Source: Pseudomonadota bacterium
GTDB lineage: Bacteria; Pseudomonadota; Gammaproteobacteria; Burkholderiales; Burkholderiaceae_C
DNA length: 54,543 nt
Assembly: GCA_018241325.1 (NCBI GenBank)
Contig: JAFEEB010000060.1
Coordinates: 1 to 54,543 of the forward strand
Direction: 5' to 3'
Shown here: positions 25,741-36,624 of the stretch, one piece after another
Position numbering within the stretch: position 1 is the stretch's first letter
Layout: every line of letters starts with the position of its first letter
The notes under the pieces: generated by a model
The model's database searches: none
What the model saw: the letters and a program-made list of their open reading frames with translations, nothing else
What the model was told of the DNA's origin: nothing
Program-made: the position numbers and the translations under genes

Positions 25741-26139
25741 CTACCAGATGCAACGCACGTGCGGATAGTCGTGAATCTTGGTGTCGGCGGTCAGCAGCGG
25801 CGCATTCATTTCACGCGCCAGCGCGACGATCATGCGGTCGGCCGGGTCCTTGTGGAAGGTGCCGGGCAGTCGCACGGACTGGACGGCGACACGCGGGCTC
25901 ACCGGCACCATGCGCACACCGTCAAACCCCTGCACCGCTGCCAGCCATTCGTCCACGTCCATCGTCAGCACAATTCGATCACGCTCGATGAGCATCGCGA
26001 TTTCCCACGCGGTGATGGCCGAGACCAGGATGTGCCCGCTGTTGCGCTGCTGCGCGGCGATGGCATGGCGTGCTTTGGCCGACAACTGGGCGTCGCCCGT
26101 GGCCCACCAGATAAGAACGTGGGTGTCCAGAACGATCAT
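25741..26139 (-). CDS. PIN-domain toxin (VapC/FitB-like)
   Basis: The 132-residue PIN protein starts MIVLDTHVLIWWATGD, with Asp5 as first metal ligand. A conserved Glu follows in VSAITAWEIAML, and the C-terminal acids are in HKDPADRMIVALA and LLTADTKI. This is the PIN subclass usually paired with Phd-like antitoxins. Its ATG overlaps the antitoxin stop by 4 bp. It sits between wbpD and wbpE, 23 bp before the wbpE start and in the same direction. Confidence 0.9.
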   Translation of the reverse strand: MIVLDTHVLIWWATGDAQLSAKARHAIAAQQRNSGHILVSAITAWEIAMLIERDRIVLTMDVDEWLAAVQGFDGVRMVPVSPRVAVQSVRLPGTFHKDPADRMIVALAREMNAPLLTADTKIHDYPHVRCIW

Positions 26140-26369
26140 TCGGCCGGCTCCCAGTCATCCTCGCCCGCGGGTTCGAGCGGGTCGGCATAGCGGACGACCG
26201 AGCCTTTCAGGCGCTGCTGCAATAGCGCGGCCGCCGGTGTGTACCGCTTGACAATGAGGGTGGGCTCGCCGCGGTCGGTGATGATCACGGGATCGCCCGT
26301 GGCCTCGATCTGACGAAAGACTTCGAGCGCTTGGGCCTTGAACCTGGATTTGGAGATTTCGGTTTCCAT
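26136..26369 (-). CDS. Phd-like antitoxin
   Basis: The 77-residue protein METEISKSRFKAQALEVFRQ continues with GDPVIITDRGEPTLIVKRY, the Phd/YefM-type fold with a DNA-binding N-terminus, and an acidic tail GEDDWEPAE that would contact the toxin. ATG 26369 is chosen because a TATAAT box on the same strand ends only 6 bases before it; the longer frame upstream would lie across that promoter. The message is therefore predicted to be leaderless. Confidence 0.82.
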   Translation of the reverse strand: METEISKSRFKAQALEVFRQIEATGDPVIITDRGEPTLIVKRYTPAAALLQQRLKGSVVRYADPLEPAGEDDWEPAE

Positions 26370-26375
26370 CCACCC

Positions 26376-26401
26376 ATTATATGTGACCATATTCATGTGA
26401 C
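26376..26401 (-). promoter_or_regulatory. Promoter/operator of the third TA pair
   Basis: On the minus strand TATAAT occupies 26381-26376, with GTCACAT repeated directly at 26401-26395 and 26387-26381, 14 bp apart. The repeats overlap the -10 and spacer, as expected of an autorepressed antitoxin promoter. A weak TAGTCA lies at the -35 distance. Confidence 0.55.
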
Positions 26402-26449
26402 TATGGCCATGGCAACGCAGGGCGTGATGCGCATCGTGCGCCATGGCGC

Positions 26450-29372
<2,923 letters not shown>

Positions 29373-29438
29373 AAAATCGCGCAGTTTCAGTCCGAAACGT
29401 CAAATTATCCGCGAGCCGAGACGGCCCTTCGTGACCCC

Positions 29439-30995
29439 ATGACCAAACAAGACCTGCCGTTGGCCCATGTGCCCGAACAAGACGAAAACAAGCTGATCGC
29501 CGAGCGGCGCGAAAAACTCAAGGCCTTGCGCGCCACGCAGGCGGCGAGTGGCGCGGTGGCCTTTCCCAACGACTTCAAGCCAAAAGACCGCGCAGCGCCG
29601 ATCCATCAAGCGCATGACGCTACTGAAAAAGAAGCGTTCGAGGCCGATATCGCTGCCGGCAAGAAGGTCATGGCCAGCGTGGCCGGGCGCATGATGCTCA
29701 AGCGCGTGATGGGCAAGGCCAGCTTTGCGACGCTGCAAGACGCCACCGGGCGCATCCAGATCTATGTGGTGCGCGATGACGTGGGCGAGGACGCCTATGC
29801 CGCCTTCAAGCACTGGGACTTGGGCGACATCGTGGCGGCCGAGGGCCACCTGTTCAAGACCAAGACCGGTGAGCTGTCGATTCACGCCACGTCGGTGCGC
29901 CTGCTGACCAAGAGCCTACGCCCGTTGCCGGACAAGTTTCACGGCATGCAGGACCAGGAGACGAAGTACCGCCAGCGCTACGTCGATCTGATCATGGACG
30001 AGGCCGCGCGTGGGCGCTTTGCCGCCCGCAGCCAAACGCTGGCCGCCATGCGCGCCTTCATGACCGAGCACGGTTTCATGGAGGTGGAGACGCCCATGCT
30101 CCACCCCATTCCGGGCGGGGCCAACGCCAAGCCATTCGTCACGCACCACAACGCGCTGGACCAGCAGATGTACCTGCGCATCGCGCCCGAGCTGTACCTG
30201 AAGCGCCTGATCGTGGGCGGCTTCGAGCGCGTGTTCGAGATCAACCGCAGCTTTCGCAACGAAGGCATCAGCGTGCGCCACAACCCCGAGTTCACGATGA
30301 TGGAGTTCTACGCCGCCTACTGGAACTACCAGGACCTGATGGGCTTCACCGAGCAACTGCTGCGCGACGCCGCCCAACGCGCCACCGGCTCGCTGCAACT
30401 GACGTATCAGGGCAAGCCGGTTGATCTGTCCCAGCCCTTTGCCCGCCTGACGATCCGCGAAGCCATCGGCGCGCACACCGACATCGGTGCGGGTGTGGAC
30501 GATGCGGCCGCCCTGATCGAACGCCTGAAGAAGCTGGGCCTCACCGAAGCCAAGGACAAGCTCGGCGCGCGCACGCTGGCCAGCCTGCAGGTGCTGTACT
30601 TCGAGGAAGAAGTCGAGCAGCACCTGTGGCAGCCCACCTTCATCATGGAGCACCCCACCGAGATCAGCCCGCTGGCGCGCGCCAACGATGCGCGCCCCGA
30701 GGTGACCGAGCGCTTCGAGCTGTACATCACCGGCCGCGAGATGGCCAACGGCTTTTCGGAGTTGAATGACGCCGAGGACCAGGCCGCGCGCTTTGCCGCC
30801 CAGTCCAGTGCCAAGGACGCGGGCGATGAGGAAGCCATGTACTACGACGCCGACTACGTGCGCGCGCTCGAATACGGCATGCCGCCCACCGGCGGCTGCG
30901 GCGTGGGCATCGACCGCCTGATGATGCTGCTGACGGACAGCGCCAGCATTCGCGATGTGATCTTGTTTCCGGCCCTGCGGCGCGAGGCCGGCTGA
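29439..30995 (+). CDS. lysS: Lysyl-tRNA synthetase, class II
   Basis: LysS charges tRNA-Lys. The 518-residue protein has an OB-fold anticodon domain (about residues 70-175, including [19 protein letters not shown]). The class II core follows, with motif 1 [16 protein letters not shown], motif 2 [18 protein letters not shown] and motif 3 [13 protein letters not shown]. Length is normal. ATG 29439 is chosen as it begins [19 protein letters not shown]; no strong ribosome site is visible. It borders, and probably marks the chromosomal anchor of, the polysaccharide locus. Confidence 0.97.
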   Translation: MTKQDLPLAHVPEQDENKLIAERREKLKALRATQAASGAVAFPNDFKPKDRAAPIHQAHDATEKEAFEADIAAGKKVMASVAGRMMLKRVMGKASFATLQDATGRIQIYVVRDDVGEDAYAAFKHWDLGDIVAAEGHLFKTKTGELSIHATSVRLLTKSLRPLPDKFHGMQDQETKYRQRYVDLIMDEAARGRFAARSQTLAAMRAFMTEHGFMEVETPMLHPIPGGANAKPFVTHHNALDQQMYLRIAPELYLKRLIVGGFERVFEINRSFRNEGISVRHNPEFTMMEFYAAYWNYQDLMGFTEQLLRDAAQRATGSLQLTYQGKPVDLSQPFARLTIREAIGAHTDIGAGVDDAAALIERLKKLGLTEAKDKLGARTLASLQVLYFEEEVEQHLWQPTFIMEHPTEISPLARANDARPEVTERFELYITGREMANGFSELNDAEDQAARFAAQSSAKDAGDEEAMYYDADYVRALEYGMPPTGGCGVGIDRLMMLLTDSASIRDVILFPALRREAG

Positions 30996-31008
30996 CGACC
31001 GCCATCTT

Positions 31009-31014
31009 TAGAAT
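31009..31014 (+). promoter_or_regulatory. Possible -10 element of the sigma-factor operon
   Basis: TAGAAT lies 39 bp before the GTG of the ECF sigma gene, in the short gap after lysS. No good -35 hexamer accompanies it. Confidence 0.25.
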
Positions 31015-31052
31015 GGGCGCGCCGTCAGCCAACGGCAACTCACCCCCTCATC

Positions 31053-31667
31053 GTGCCGCCCACCGAATGGACCGATCGCAGCCACGAGCTGGCAGCCCTG
31101 CTGTCGCGCGTCGGCCTGGGTGATCGTGCGGCGTTTGCCACGCTCTACAAGCAGACGGCCGCGCATCTGATGGGTGTGGTCGTGCGTATCAACCGTGACC
31201 GGGCCCAGGCCGAGGATGTGCTGCAGGAGGTCTACGTGAACGTCTGGCGCGCTGCGGGCCGCTTCGATGCCGCCATGAGCCAGCCCATGACCTGGCTGAC
31301 CAGCGTGGCGCGCAACCGCGCCATCGACAGCCTGCGCCGCCGCCAGACCGAACCTCAGACCGTCAGCACCACCCTGGGCACCGACGACGACCCCGACGAC
31401 ATGCTGCAATACCAAGCCTCTGATGCCCCCGGCCCGCTGGAGCTGCTGGCCCGCGCTGGCGAAGCGCACGCGCTCACGGCCTGCCTGGGCGAGCTGAGCG
31501 GCGAGCAGCAGCAAAGCCTGGCCTTGGCGTTCTACCAGGGCCTGTCGCACGCCGAGGTGGCCGCGCACCTGCGTCAGCCGCTGGGTACCGTCAAAAGCTG
31601 GCTGCGCCGCGGTTTGCAGGCGCTCAAGGCGTGTCTGGAGCGGGCAGCAAAGGCCCCGGCCGCGTAA
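31053..31667 (+). CDS. ECF-type RNA polymerase sigma factor
   Basis: The 204-residue sigma-70-family protein has region 2 (about residues 25-95, with AEDVLQEVYVNVWRAAGRFD and PMTWLTSVARNRAIDSLRR). Region 4 (about 140-195) contains LSHAEVAAHLRQPLGTVKSW, the -35-binding helix-turn-helix. It belongs to the group paired with RskA-type anti-sigma factors (SigK-like). The GTG start at 31053 begins the frame. The anti-sigma ATG immediately follows its TAA, so the two are coupled. The inducing signal is unknown; the ferritin-like gene downstream hints at oxidative or metal stress. Confidence 0.9.
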   Translation: MPPTEWTDRSHELAALLSRVGLGDRAAFATLYKQTAAHLMGVVVRINRDRAQAEDVLQEVYVNVWRAAGRFDAAMSQPMTWLTSVARNRAIDSLRRRQTEPQTVSTTLGTDDDPDDMLQYQASDAPGPLELLARAGEAHALTACLGELSGEQQQSLALAFYQGLSHAEVAAHLRQPLGTVKSWLRRGLQALKACLERAAKAPAA

Positions 31668-32366
31668 ATGGACTACAGCCGCCCCGACCTGGCCGACCAC
31701 CTGGCCGCCGAATACGCCCTCGGCACCTTGCGCGGTGGCGCGCGCCGGCGCTTCGAGGCGTTGTTGACCGCGCACCCGGTGCTGCACCAGGCCACGCGCG
31801 ACTGGCAGGCACGGCTGATGCCGCTGGCCGATGCGCTGCCGCCCGATCCGCCCTCGCCCGCCGTGTGGGCGCGTGTCGAGCAGCGCCTGTTCGCCCCCGC
31901 GGTTTCGCCGGCTCCCCAACGCGTCGGCTGGTGGCAGCGCCTGGGCCTGTGGCAGGGCGCGGCGGGCCTGGCCACCATGGCGGCGCTGGCGCTCGCGCTG
32001 GTTCTTGTGCAGCCGCAGCCGGCACCCACCGTGGTGGTGATGGCGGCCAACGCCCAGGCCGGCGCCGGCGCCATCCCGGCCAGTTTTGTCGTCAGCGTCA
32101 GCGCCGACGGCCGCGCCTTGGTCCTGCGGCCCATCGACCCGGTGGCGATCGATGCCGACCGCCAGGCGCTCGAGCTGTGGGCCGTGCCGGGCACGGGCGC
32201 GCCGCGCTCGCTGGGCCTGGTGTCGCCGCGGCAGGTCACCACCGTCGAGCGCAGCGGTTTGCGGCGCGACGTGGCCGCCTATGCCGTCAGCCTGGAGCCC
32301 GCGGGCGGCTCGCCCACCGGGCAGCCCACGGGTCCGATCCTGGCGCTGGGCAAGCTGCAAGGCTGA
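31668..32366 (+). CDS. RskA-type membrane anti-sigma factor
   Basis: The 232-residue protein has an N-terminal anti-sigma segment (DLADHLAAEYALGTLRGGAR) that would hold the sigma factor at the membrane. One transmembrane helix lies at about residues 97-112 (GLATMAALALALVLV). The periplasmic RskA domain contains ELWAVPGTGAPRSLGLVS. The zinc-binding HxxxCxxC motif of ZAS anti-sigmas is absent. It starts directly after the sigma stop. Release is normally by proteolysis or a conformational signal. Confidence 0.88.
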   Translation: MDYSRPDLADHLAAEYALGTLRGGARRRFEALLTAHPVLHQATRDWQARLMPLADALPPDPPSPAVWARVEQRLFAPAVSPAPQRVGWWQRLGLWQGAAGLATMAALALALVLVQPQPAPTVVVMAANAQAGAGAIPASFVVSVSADGRALVLRPIDPVAIDADRQALELWAVPGTGAPRSLGLVSPRQVTTVERSGLRRDVAAYAVSLEPAGGSPTGQPTGPILALGKLQG

Positions 32367-32466
32367 TCGGGCCGGCTGCATCCAAATCTCCAGGGCCTTC
32401 GTACAAGGGGGTGGTGCGCCGACATCCGGCGTTCACCGACCTTCAACGAACCCCCAGGAGATTGCC

Positions 32467-33069
32467 ATGACCCCGTTCTCAACCCCCCAACACGAGACCA
32501 GCGACCTGTTCGTGCCGCAGCGGCGCGGCCTGATCAAGGGCGCCGGCATGCTGTCGGCCGGCGCCCTGCTGATGCTGGCCGGCGCGCCCACCCGCGCGCA
32601 GGGCATGGGCGCCAACAGCGAATCGGACGCGCGCATTCTCAACGTGGCGCTGGCGCTCGAGCACGAGGCCATCAACGCCTACCAGCTCGGCGCCGAAAGC
32701 GGCCTGCTGCAAAAACCCGTGCTGGCCTTGGCGGTGCGCTTTCAGTCCGACCACAAGGCGCACCGCGACGCCCTGGTCGCCACCATCGACAAACTGGGCG
32801 GCAAGCCGGCGCCAGCGCTGACGCTGCAGGAGTATGCAAAGGCCCTGGATGCCGCCAAGCTCAAGTCGCAAAACGACGTGCTGGACTTGGCCGCGCGGCT
32901 GGAGTTGGGCGCGACCAACGCCTACCTGGGCGTGATTCCGGCGTTCAAGGACAGCCAGCTCGCCAAGGTGGCCGCCCGTGTGGCCTGCGACGAAACCCTG
33001 CACTGGACGCTGCTCAACAACGCGCTCGGACGCCCGCTGCCGGCGACCGCGCTCAGCTTTGGTGCTTGA
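32467..33069 (+). CDS. Tat-exported ferritin-like domain protein
   Basis: The 200-residue protein has a twin-arginine signal (Arg19-Arg20 in VPQRRGLIKGAG, then a hydrophobic stretch to residue 40). Behind it lies a four-helix ferritin-like domain with metal-ligand candidates in LEHEAINAYQLGAE, DHKAHRDAL, LELGATNAYLG and CDETLHWTLL. CAGGAG precedes ATG 32467. It probably binds iron or another metal in the periplasm. It lies 100 bp after the anti-sigma gene, co-directional, and is a plausible member of that regulon. The precise activity is unknown. Confidence 0.82.
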   Translation: MTPFSTPQHETSDLFVPQRRGLIKGAGMLSAGALLMLAGAPTRAQGMGANSESDARILNVALALEHEAINAYQLGAESGLLQKPVLALAVRFQSDHKAHRDALVATIDKLGGKPAPALTLQEYAKALDAAKLKSQNDVLDLAARLELGATNAYLGVIPAFKDSQLAKVAARVACDETLHWTLLNNALGRPLPATALSFGA

Positions 33070-33149
33070 GCGTGCGCTGCGTCCTGGGGCATGGCAGGCG
33101 GGCCAGCGCATGACCTGCGGACGCCGCGGTGCCAAGGCCTTGCCCCGGG

Positions 33150-33414
33150 CGTGCGATCGCCGCTGAAGGTGTCGACCGTCAGGCTGACCATGGCCAGGCC
33201 GGTGACGATGCTGGCGCGGGCGATATGTGGCATGGGCGCCACATCGCCAAGGACCGGCGTGCGCCGTGGGCTCGGCTGTGCAACCCATCGGCGCCGTTTG
33301 CCGGGGTGCGACCGGCGCGACGGTGCAATTCATCAACGCCGGCTCGGACGCGCCAACGCGATGACGCGCCTTGGACGTCGTGGGCAGCACCGGCCACGCG
33401 ATTGCGCGCAGCAC
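33150..33414 (-). pseudogene. Degenerate fragment of a D-2-hydroxyacid dehydrogenase
   Basis: On the minus strand one frame (33414 to about 33310) reads VLPTTSKARHRVGASEPALM. This matches the VLPMTPATRHYVGAPELALM part of the intact dehydrogenase at 37635-38633. In another frame, 33242 to 33150, PHIARASIVTGLAMVSLTVD matches PHIASASIPTRLAMANLAAD. The two pieces are about 70 bases closer than in the intact gene and out of frame, and the catalytic GRGGVVDD and EGEP segments are lost. The gene is dead. Confidence 0.65.
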
Positions 33415-33524
33415 CGCAGATCGTTCCCATCAGGGCAATCGGCTCGCACGGTGGGCGGACTGCCTACGGCGCGCGGCACCGAATTGCCTCGGTTGCAGCG
33501 CGGTCCGAATCGCCATTGACATGT

Positions 33525-33539
33525 GACAAATTTCTTGTC
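33525..33539. promoter_or_regulatory. Small inverted repeat in the peroxidase promoter region
   Basis: GACAA-ATTTC-TTGTC is a perfect inverted repeat overlapping a direct TGACA repeat (33517-33528), 115 bp before the peroxidase start. A regulator site is possible; no matching promoter hexamers are clear. Confidence 0.25.
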
Positions 33540-33654
33540 GCGGCCCATTTTGATGTGCTTCTGTATCACAAAGCCTCGGCAAACCCCCAGCCAAACATAT
33601 ACTTTTCTACACACAAGGCGCCGTCTAAGCCGTGTGACAACGGAGGGGACCCCC

Positions 33655-34701
33655 ATGCTTTTCAAGTTTCGGCGCCACGCCGCAAGCGACGCGCCGCGCC
33701 GCGCGAGCCCAAAGCGCCAGCGTTTGCCGCTGGTTGGCCTGATCTGCGTCACGCTGCTCGTGGCCAGCACGGCTCAGGCGCAAATCAACGAGCCGATCCA
33801 GCCACTGCCGATCCAAACCAAGCTCGACGCAAAAAAGGTCGCGCTCGGCAAACTGCTGTTCAACGACAAACGCCTGTCGCGCGACAACTCCATTGCCTGC
33901 GCAAGCTGCCACAACCTGACGTCAGGCGCCGACGGACTGCGCACCTCCGTCGGCCTTGGCGGCGCCGTCCTGCCGACCAACGCGCCAACGGTTTTCAACA
34001 GCAGCCACAACTTTCGGCAGCGCTGGGACGGCAAGGCCCCCACACTGGAGGCCCTGGTCAGCCTGATTCTCGCGAGCCCGCAGATCATGGACAACAAGTG
34101 GCCCGACGTGGTGGCCAAGTTCGAGCAGGACAGCACGCTGGTGGCGCAGTTCAAGCAGGCGTACCCGGACGGAGTGAAGGGCCCGAACATCGCGCATGCG
34201 ATTGCCGAATACGAGCGATCGCTGACCACGCCGAACGCACGCTTCGACAAATACCTGCGTGGCGACAAATCCGCCCTGACAGTCGATGAGGTGCGAGGCT
34301 ACGAGCGGTTCAAATCGTACGGCTGCGTGGCGTGCCACCAAGGGGTCAACGTCGGTGGCAACATGTTCCAGAAGTTCGGCGTCATGGGTGACTACTTCGC
34401 GGCGCGCGGCAACCCCAAGCCGGCCGACCTGGGTCGCTACAACGTGACCAAGGATGACGCTGACAAGCACGTGTTCAAGGTGCCGAGCCTGCGCAACGTC
34501 GCCCTGACGGCGCCGTACTTTCACGATGGCTCGGCCAGCACGCTGGAGGCCGCGGTCGCGGTGATGTTCAAGTACCAGCTCGGGCGCGACGCCTCGGCCG
34601 AGGACCGGGATCTGATCGTCAAGTTCCTGCACACCTTGACGGGCGAGCTCGATGGCAAGTCACTCGCCGTCGCCGGCACTCGCGACGCTTCGAGCAAATA
34701 G
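33655..34701 (+). CDS. Di-haem cytochrome c peroxidase / MauG-family protein
   Basis: The 348-residue periplasmic protein has a signal peptide (residues about 22-42, ending TAQAQ). Two c-type haem sites follow, CASCH at 82-86 and CVACH at 224-228. The peroxidase motifs LGKLLFNDKRLSRDNSIACA and FKVPSLRNVALTAPYFHDGS are present. It would reduce hydrogen peroxide with electrons from cytochrome c; MauG-type oxidation is an alternative. ATG 33655 is preferred over upstream codons because GGAGGGG lies 6 bases before it. A histidine kinase and receiver protein follow in the same direction, an uncommon pairing. Confidence 0.93.
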   Translation: MLFKFRRHAASDAPRRASPKRQRLPLVGLICVTLLVASTAQAQINEPIQPLPIQTKLDAKKVALGKLLFNDKRLSRDNSIACASCHNLTSGADGLRTSVGLGGAVLPTNAPTVFNSSHNFRQRWDGKAPTLEALVSLILASPQIMDNKWPDVVAKFEQDSTLVAQFKQAYPDGVKGPNIAHAIAEYERSLTTPNARFDKYLRGDKSALTVDEVRGYERFKSYGCVACHQGVNVGGNMFQKFGVMGDYFAARGNPKPADLGRYNVTKDDADKHVFKVPSLRNVALTAPYFHDGSASTLEAAVAVMFKYQLGRDASAEDRDLIVKFLHTLTGELDGKSLAVAGTRDASSK

Positions 34702-34762
34702 CCTGCCGAGGCCGACCGCCACGTCACCACCCGATCTCCATGGCCCGCGTGAAGGACCCATC

Positions 34763-36601
34763 GTGAAGACCAAGAAAACGAATCCACTTCTGTACGCGCT
34801 CGCAGGCCTCGGGCTGATCGCGGGCCTGGGCGTGCTGCTGATGCAGACGCGCTCGATCGACGTGGCCGCACACAACGAATTCCTGACCGACCTGCGGCAA
34901 CTCAAGCAAGTCGATGCCGAATGGAACGTCGATGTGCTGCGTTCGAAGACAGGGCTTGCCAGCAACTACGACCAGGTCGCAAGCCCGCTGCCGGTGATCG
35001 ATTCGCTCAAGACCCGCGTGCAGCAAGAGGGCGCGACGCTCTGGGGAGACCGGACCGAAGCCGGCGCGCAGTTGTCCGCGCTGCTCGAAGACTACTCCCG
35101 GCTCATGGATCGCAAGATCGACCTGATCGAACGCTTCAAGTCGCAAAATTCGATTCTGCGCAACTCGACGCGCTTTCTGCCCAAGGCCGCGACCGACCTG
35201 GCCGAGGCCGTGCGCGACAGCGGTGCTGACCCTGCGGTCAAGGCCGAGGTGGAACGCGAGCTGAACAACGTCCTCGCCGAGACCATGTCCTACTCGAACA
35301 CGCCTGACGCGAATCTGCGCACACGCATCGAGCAAGACAGCGCGCGCTTGCGTCAGACGGCCGACGGATTGCCGCCCGTCGCGCGCGATCGGGCCGAGAC
35401 GCTCACCGCGCACGTGGGCGTGGTCCTTGCGCAGCAGGACAAAGGGGCGCAAATCCTCGATGCCCTGGGGGGCCTGGCGACGGCTCAGGCGCTGGACAAG
35501 TTGACGGACGCCTACACCCACGAGAACGACAAGGCGCTGGCTGCGCAAGAAGTCTGGCGCCGGGCCCTGATCGGCTATTCCGTGTTCTTGCTGCTGCTGC
35601 TCGGCTGGGCGGTGTCGCGCGTGGTTCATTCCTACCGCCTGCTCAACAAGGCCAACGCCGACCTCAGCAAGGCCTTGAGCAAGACGGGGCAGGAACTCGA
35701 GGAAACCCTGGTGCAACTGATGCAGGCCGAGAAAATGTCCTCGCTCGGCCAGATGGTCGCCGGCATCGCGCATGAAATCAACACGCCCCTGGCCTACGTG
35801 AAGGGCACGTTCAGCATGCTCATGGAGCAATTGGTTCCGGTCCGGCGTCTTGCCACGGGCAGCGACCGCTTTGCACGGGGCTTGCGTTCACCCGAGCGCG
35901 ACAACGCGCGGCTGAACCAGCAGTTGCGCGACATCGAGGGTGACGTCCAGGATCTGCTGGGCAACGGCACGCTGGACGACATGGACACCCTGCTGAAAGA
36001 CGGAATCCATGGCATCGACCAGATCTCCGAGATCGTGCTCAATCTGAAGAATTTCAGCCGGCTGGATCTTGCCAAGATTGCCGGATTTTCCGTCGAGGCG
36101 GGCCTGGACAGCACGCTGCTGCTGGCCAACAACCTGCTCAAGGACAAGGTTCAGGTCGTCAAGGAGTATGGCGGCGTTCCCCAAATTCTCGGCTCGCCGT
36201 CGCAGATCAATCAGGTGTTCCTGAACATCATCACCAACGCCGTGCATGCGCTCGCCGAGCGCGAACCGGCGGGCGTGATTACCCTGCTCACCGCGCTCGA
36301 CGACGCCAAGACGGTGCGCATCGAGATCCGGGACAACGGCAGCGGCATTGCAAAGGACGTTCTGCCCAAGATCTTCGATCCGTTTTTCACCACCAAGGCG
36401 ATCGGCCAGGGCAGTGGCATGGGCTTGTCGATCTCCTACAAGATCATCCAGGAGCATGGCGGTCAGCTGCTGGTCGAATCCGAGGCCGGTGTCGGCACGG
36501 TGTTTTGCATCTTGCTGCCCATCAAGGGTGCGCATGCCGCGGTCGGCGCGGTGGCGGACGACGAGGCCGGCCTTGGTGAAGAATTGCTGATGGCGGCCTG
36601 A
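34763..36601 (+). CDS. Membrane sensor histidine kinase with periplasmic helical (DAHL-like) domain
   Basis: The 612-residue kinase has an N-terminal membrane helix (about 8-27) and a long all-alpha periplasmic domain (30-260) of the DAHL type. A second membrane helix follows (about 270-290, LIGYSVFLLLLLGWAVSRV). The HisKA domain has His337 in GIAHEINTPLAYVKG. The HATPase domain shows NAVHAL, DNGSGIAKDVLPK and GQGSGMGLSISYKI. The GTG at 34763 has GAAGGA upstream and directly precedes the first helix. It lies between the peroxidase and the receiver protein, so a periplasmic redox signal is a reasonable guess. Confidence 0.88.
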   Translation: MKTKKTNPLLYALAGLGLIAGLGVLLMQTRSIDVAAHNEFLTDLRQLKQVDAEWNVDVLRSKTGLASNYDQVASPLPVIDSLKTRVQQEGATLWGDRTEAGAQLSALLEDYSRLMDRKIDLIERFKSQNSILRNSTRFLPKAATDLAEAVRDSGADPAVKAEVERELNNVLAETMSYSNTPDANLRTRIEQDSARLRQTADGLPPVARDRAETLTAHVGVVLAQQDKGAQILDALGGLATAQALDKLTDAYTHENDKALAAQEVWRRALIGYSVFLLLLLGWAVSRVVHSYRLLNKANADLSKALSKTGQELEETLVQLMQAEKMSSLGQMVAGIAHEINTPLAYVKGTFSMLMEQLVPVRRLATGSDRFARGLRSPERDNARLNQQLRDIEGDVQDLLGNGTLDDMDTLLKDGIHGIDQISEIVLNLKNFSRLDLAKIAGFSVEAGLDSTLLLANNLLKDKVQVVKEYGGVPQILGSPSQINQVFLNIITNAVHALAEREPAGVITLLTALDDAKTVRIEIRDNGSGIAKDVLPKIFDPFFTTKAIGQGSGMGLSISYKIIQEHGGQLLVESEAGVGTVFCILLPIKGAHAAVGAVADDEAGLGEELLMAA

Positions 36602-36624
36602 GGCTCGAAAAGGACCGGCAAGAC

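Larger units (their letters stand above)
33070..33654. other. 585-bp region without an intact gene
   Basis: No intact gene is supported here. The minus strand at about 33150-33414 holds a degenerate fragment of a 2-hydroxyacid dehydrogenase. The right part (33510-33650) is AT-richer and is the promoter region of the peroxidase operon, with TGACATGTGACA at 33517-33528 and GACAA-ATTTC-TTGTC at 33525-33539 as possible regulator sites. A GGAGGGG ribosome site ends the region. Confidence 0.6.

Noticed and set aside
29608-29650. Possible dispersed-repeat copy in lysS (GACGCTACTGAAAAAGAAGCG)
   Set aside because: Similarity to the repeat core is too weak and LysS length is normal.
33516-33521. TTGACA hexamer upstream of the peroxidase gene as a -35 element
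   Set aside because: The bases at the -10 distance are GC-rich (CGCGGC), so promoter assignment is not supported.
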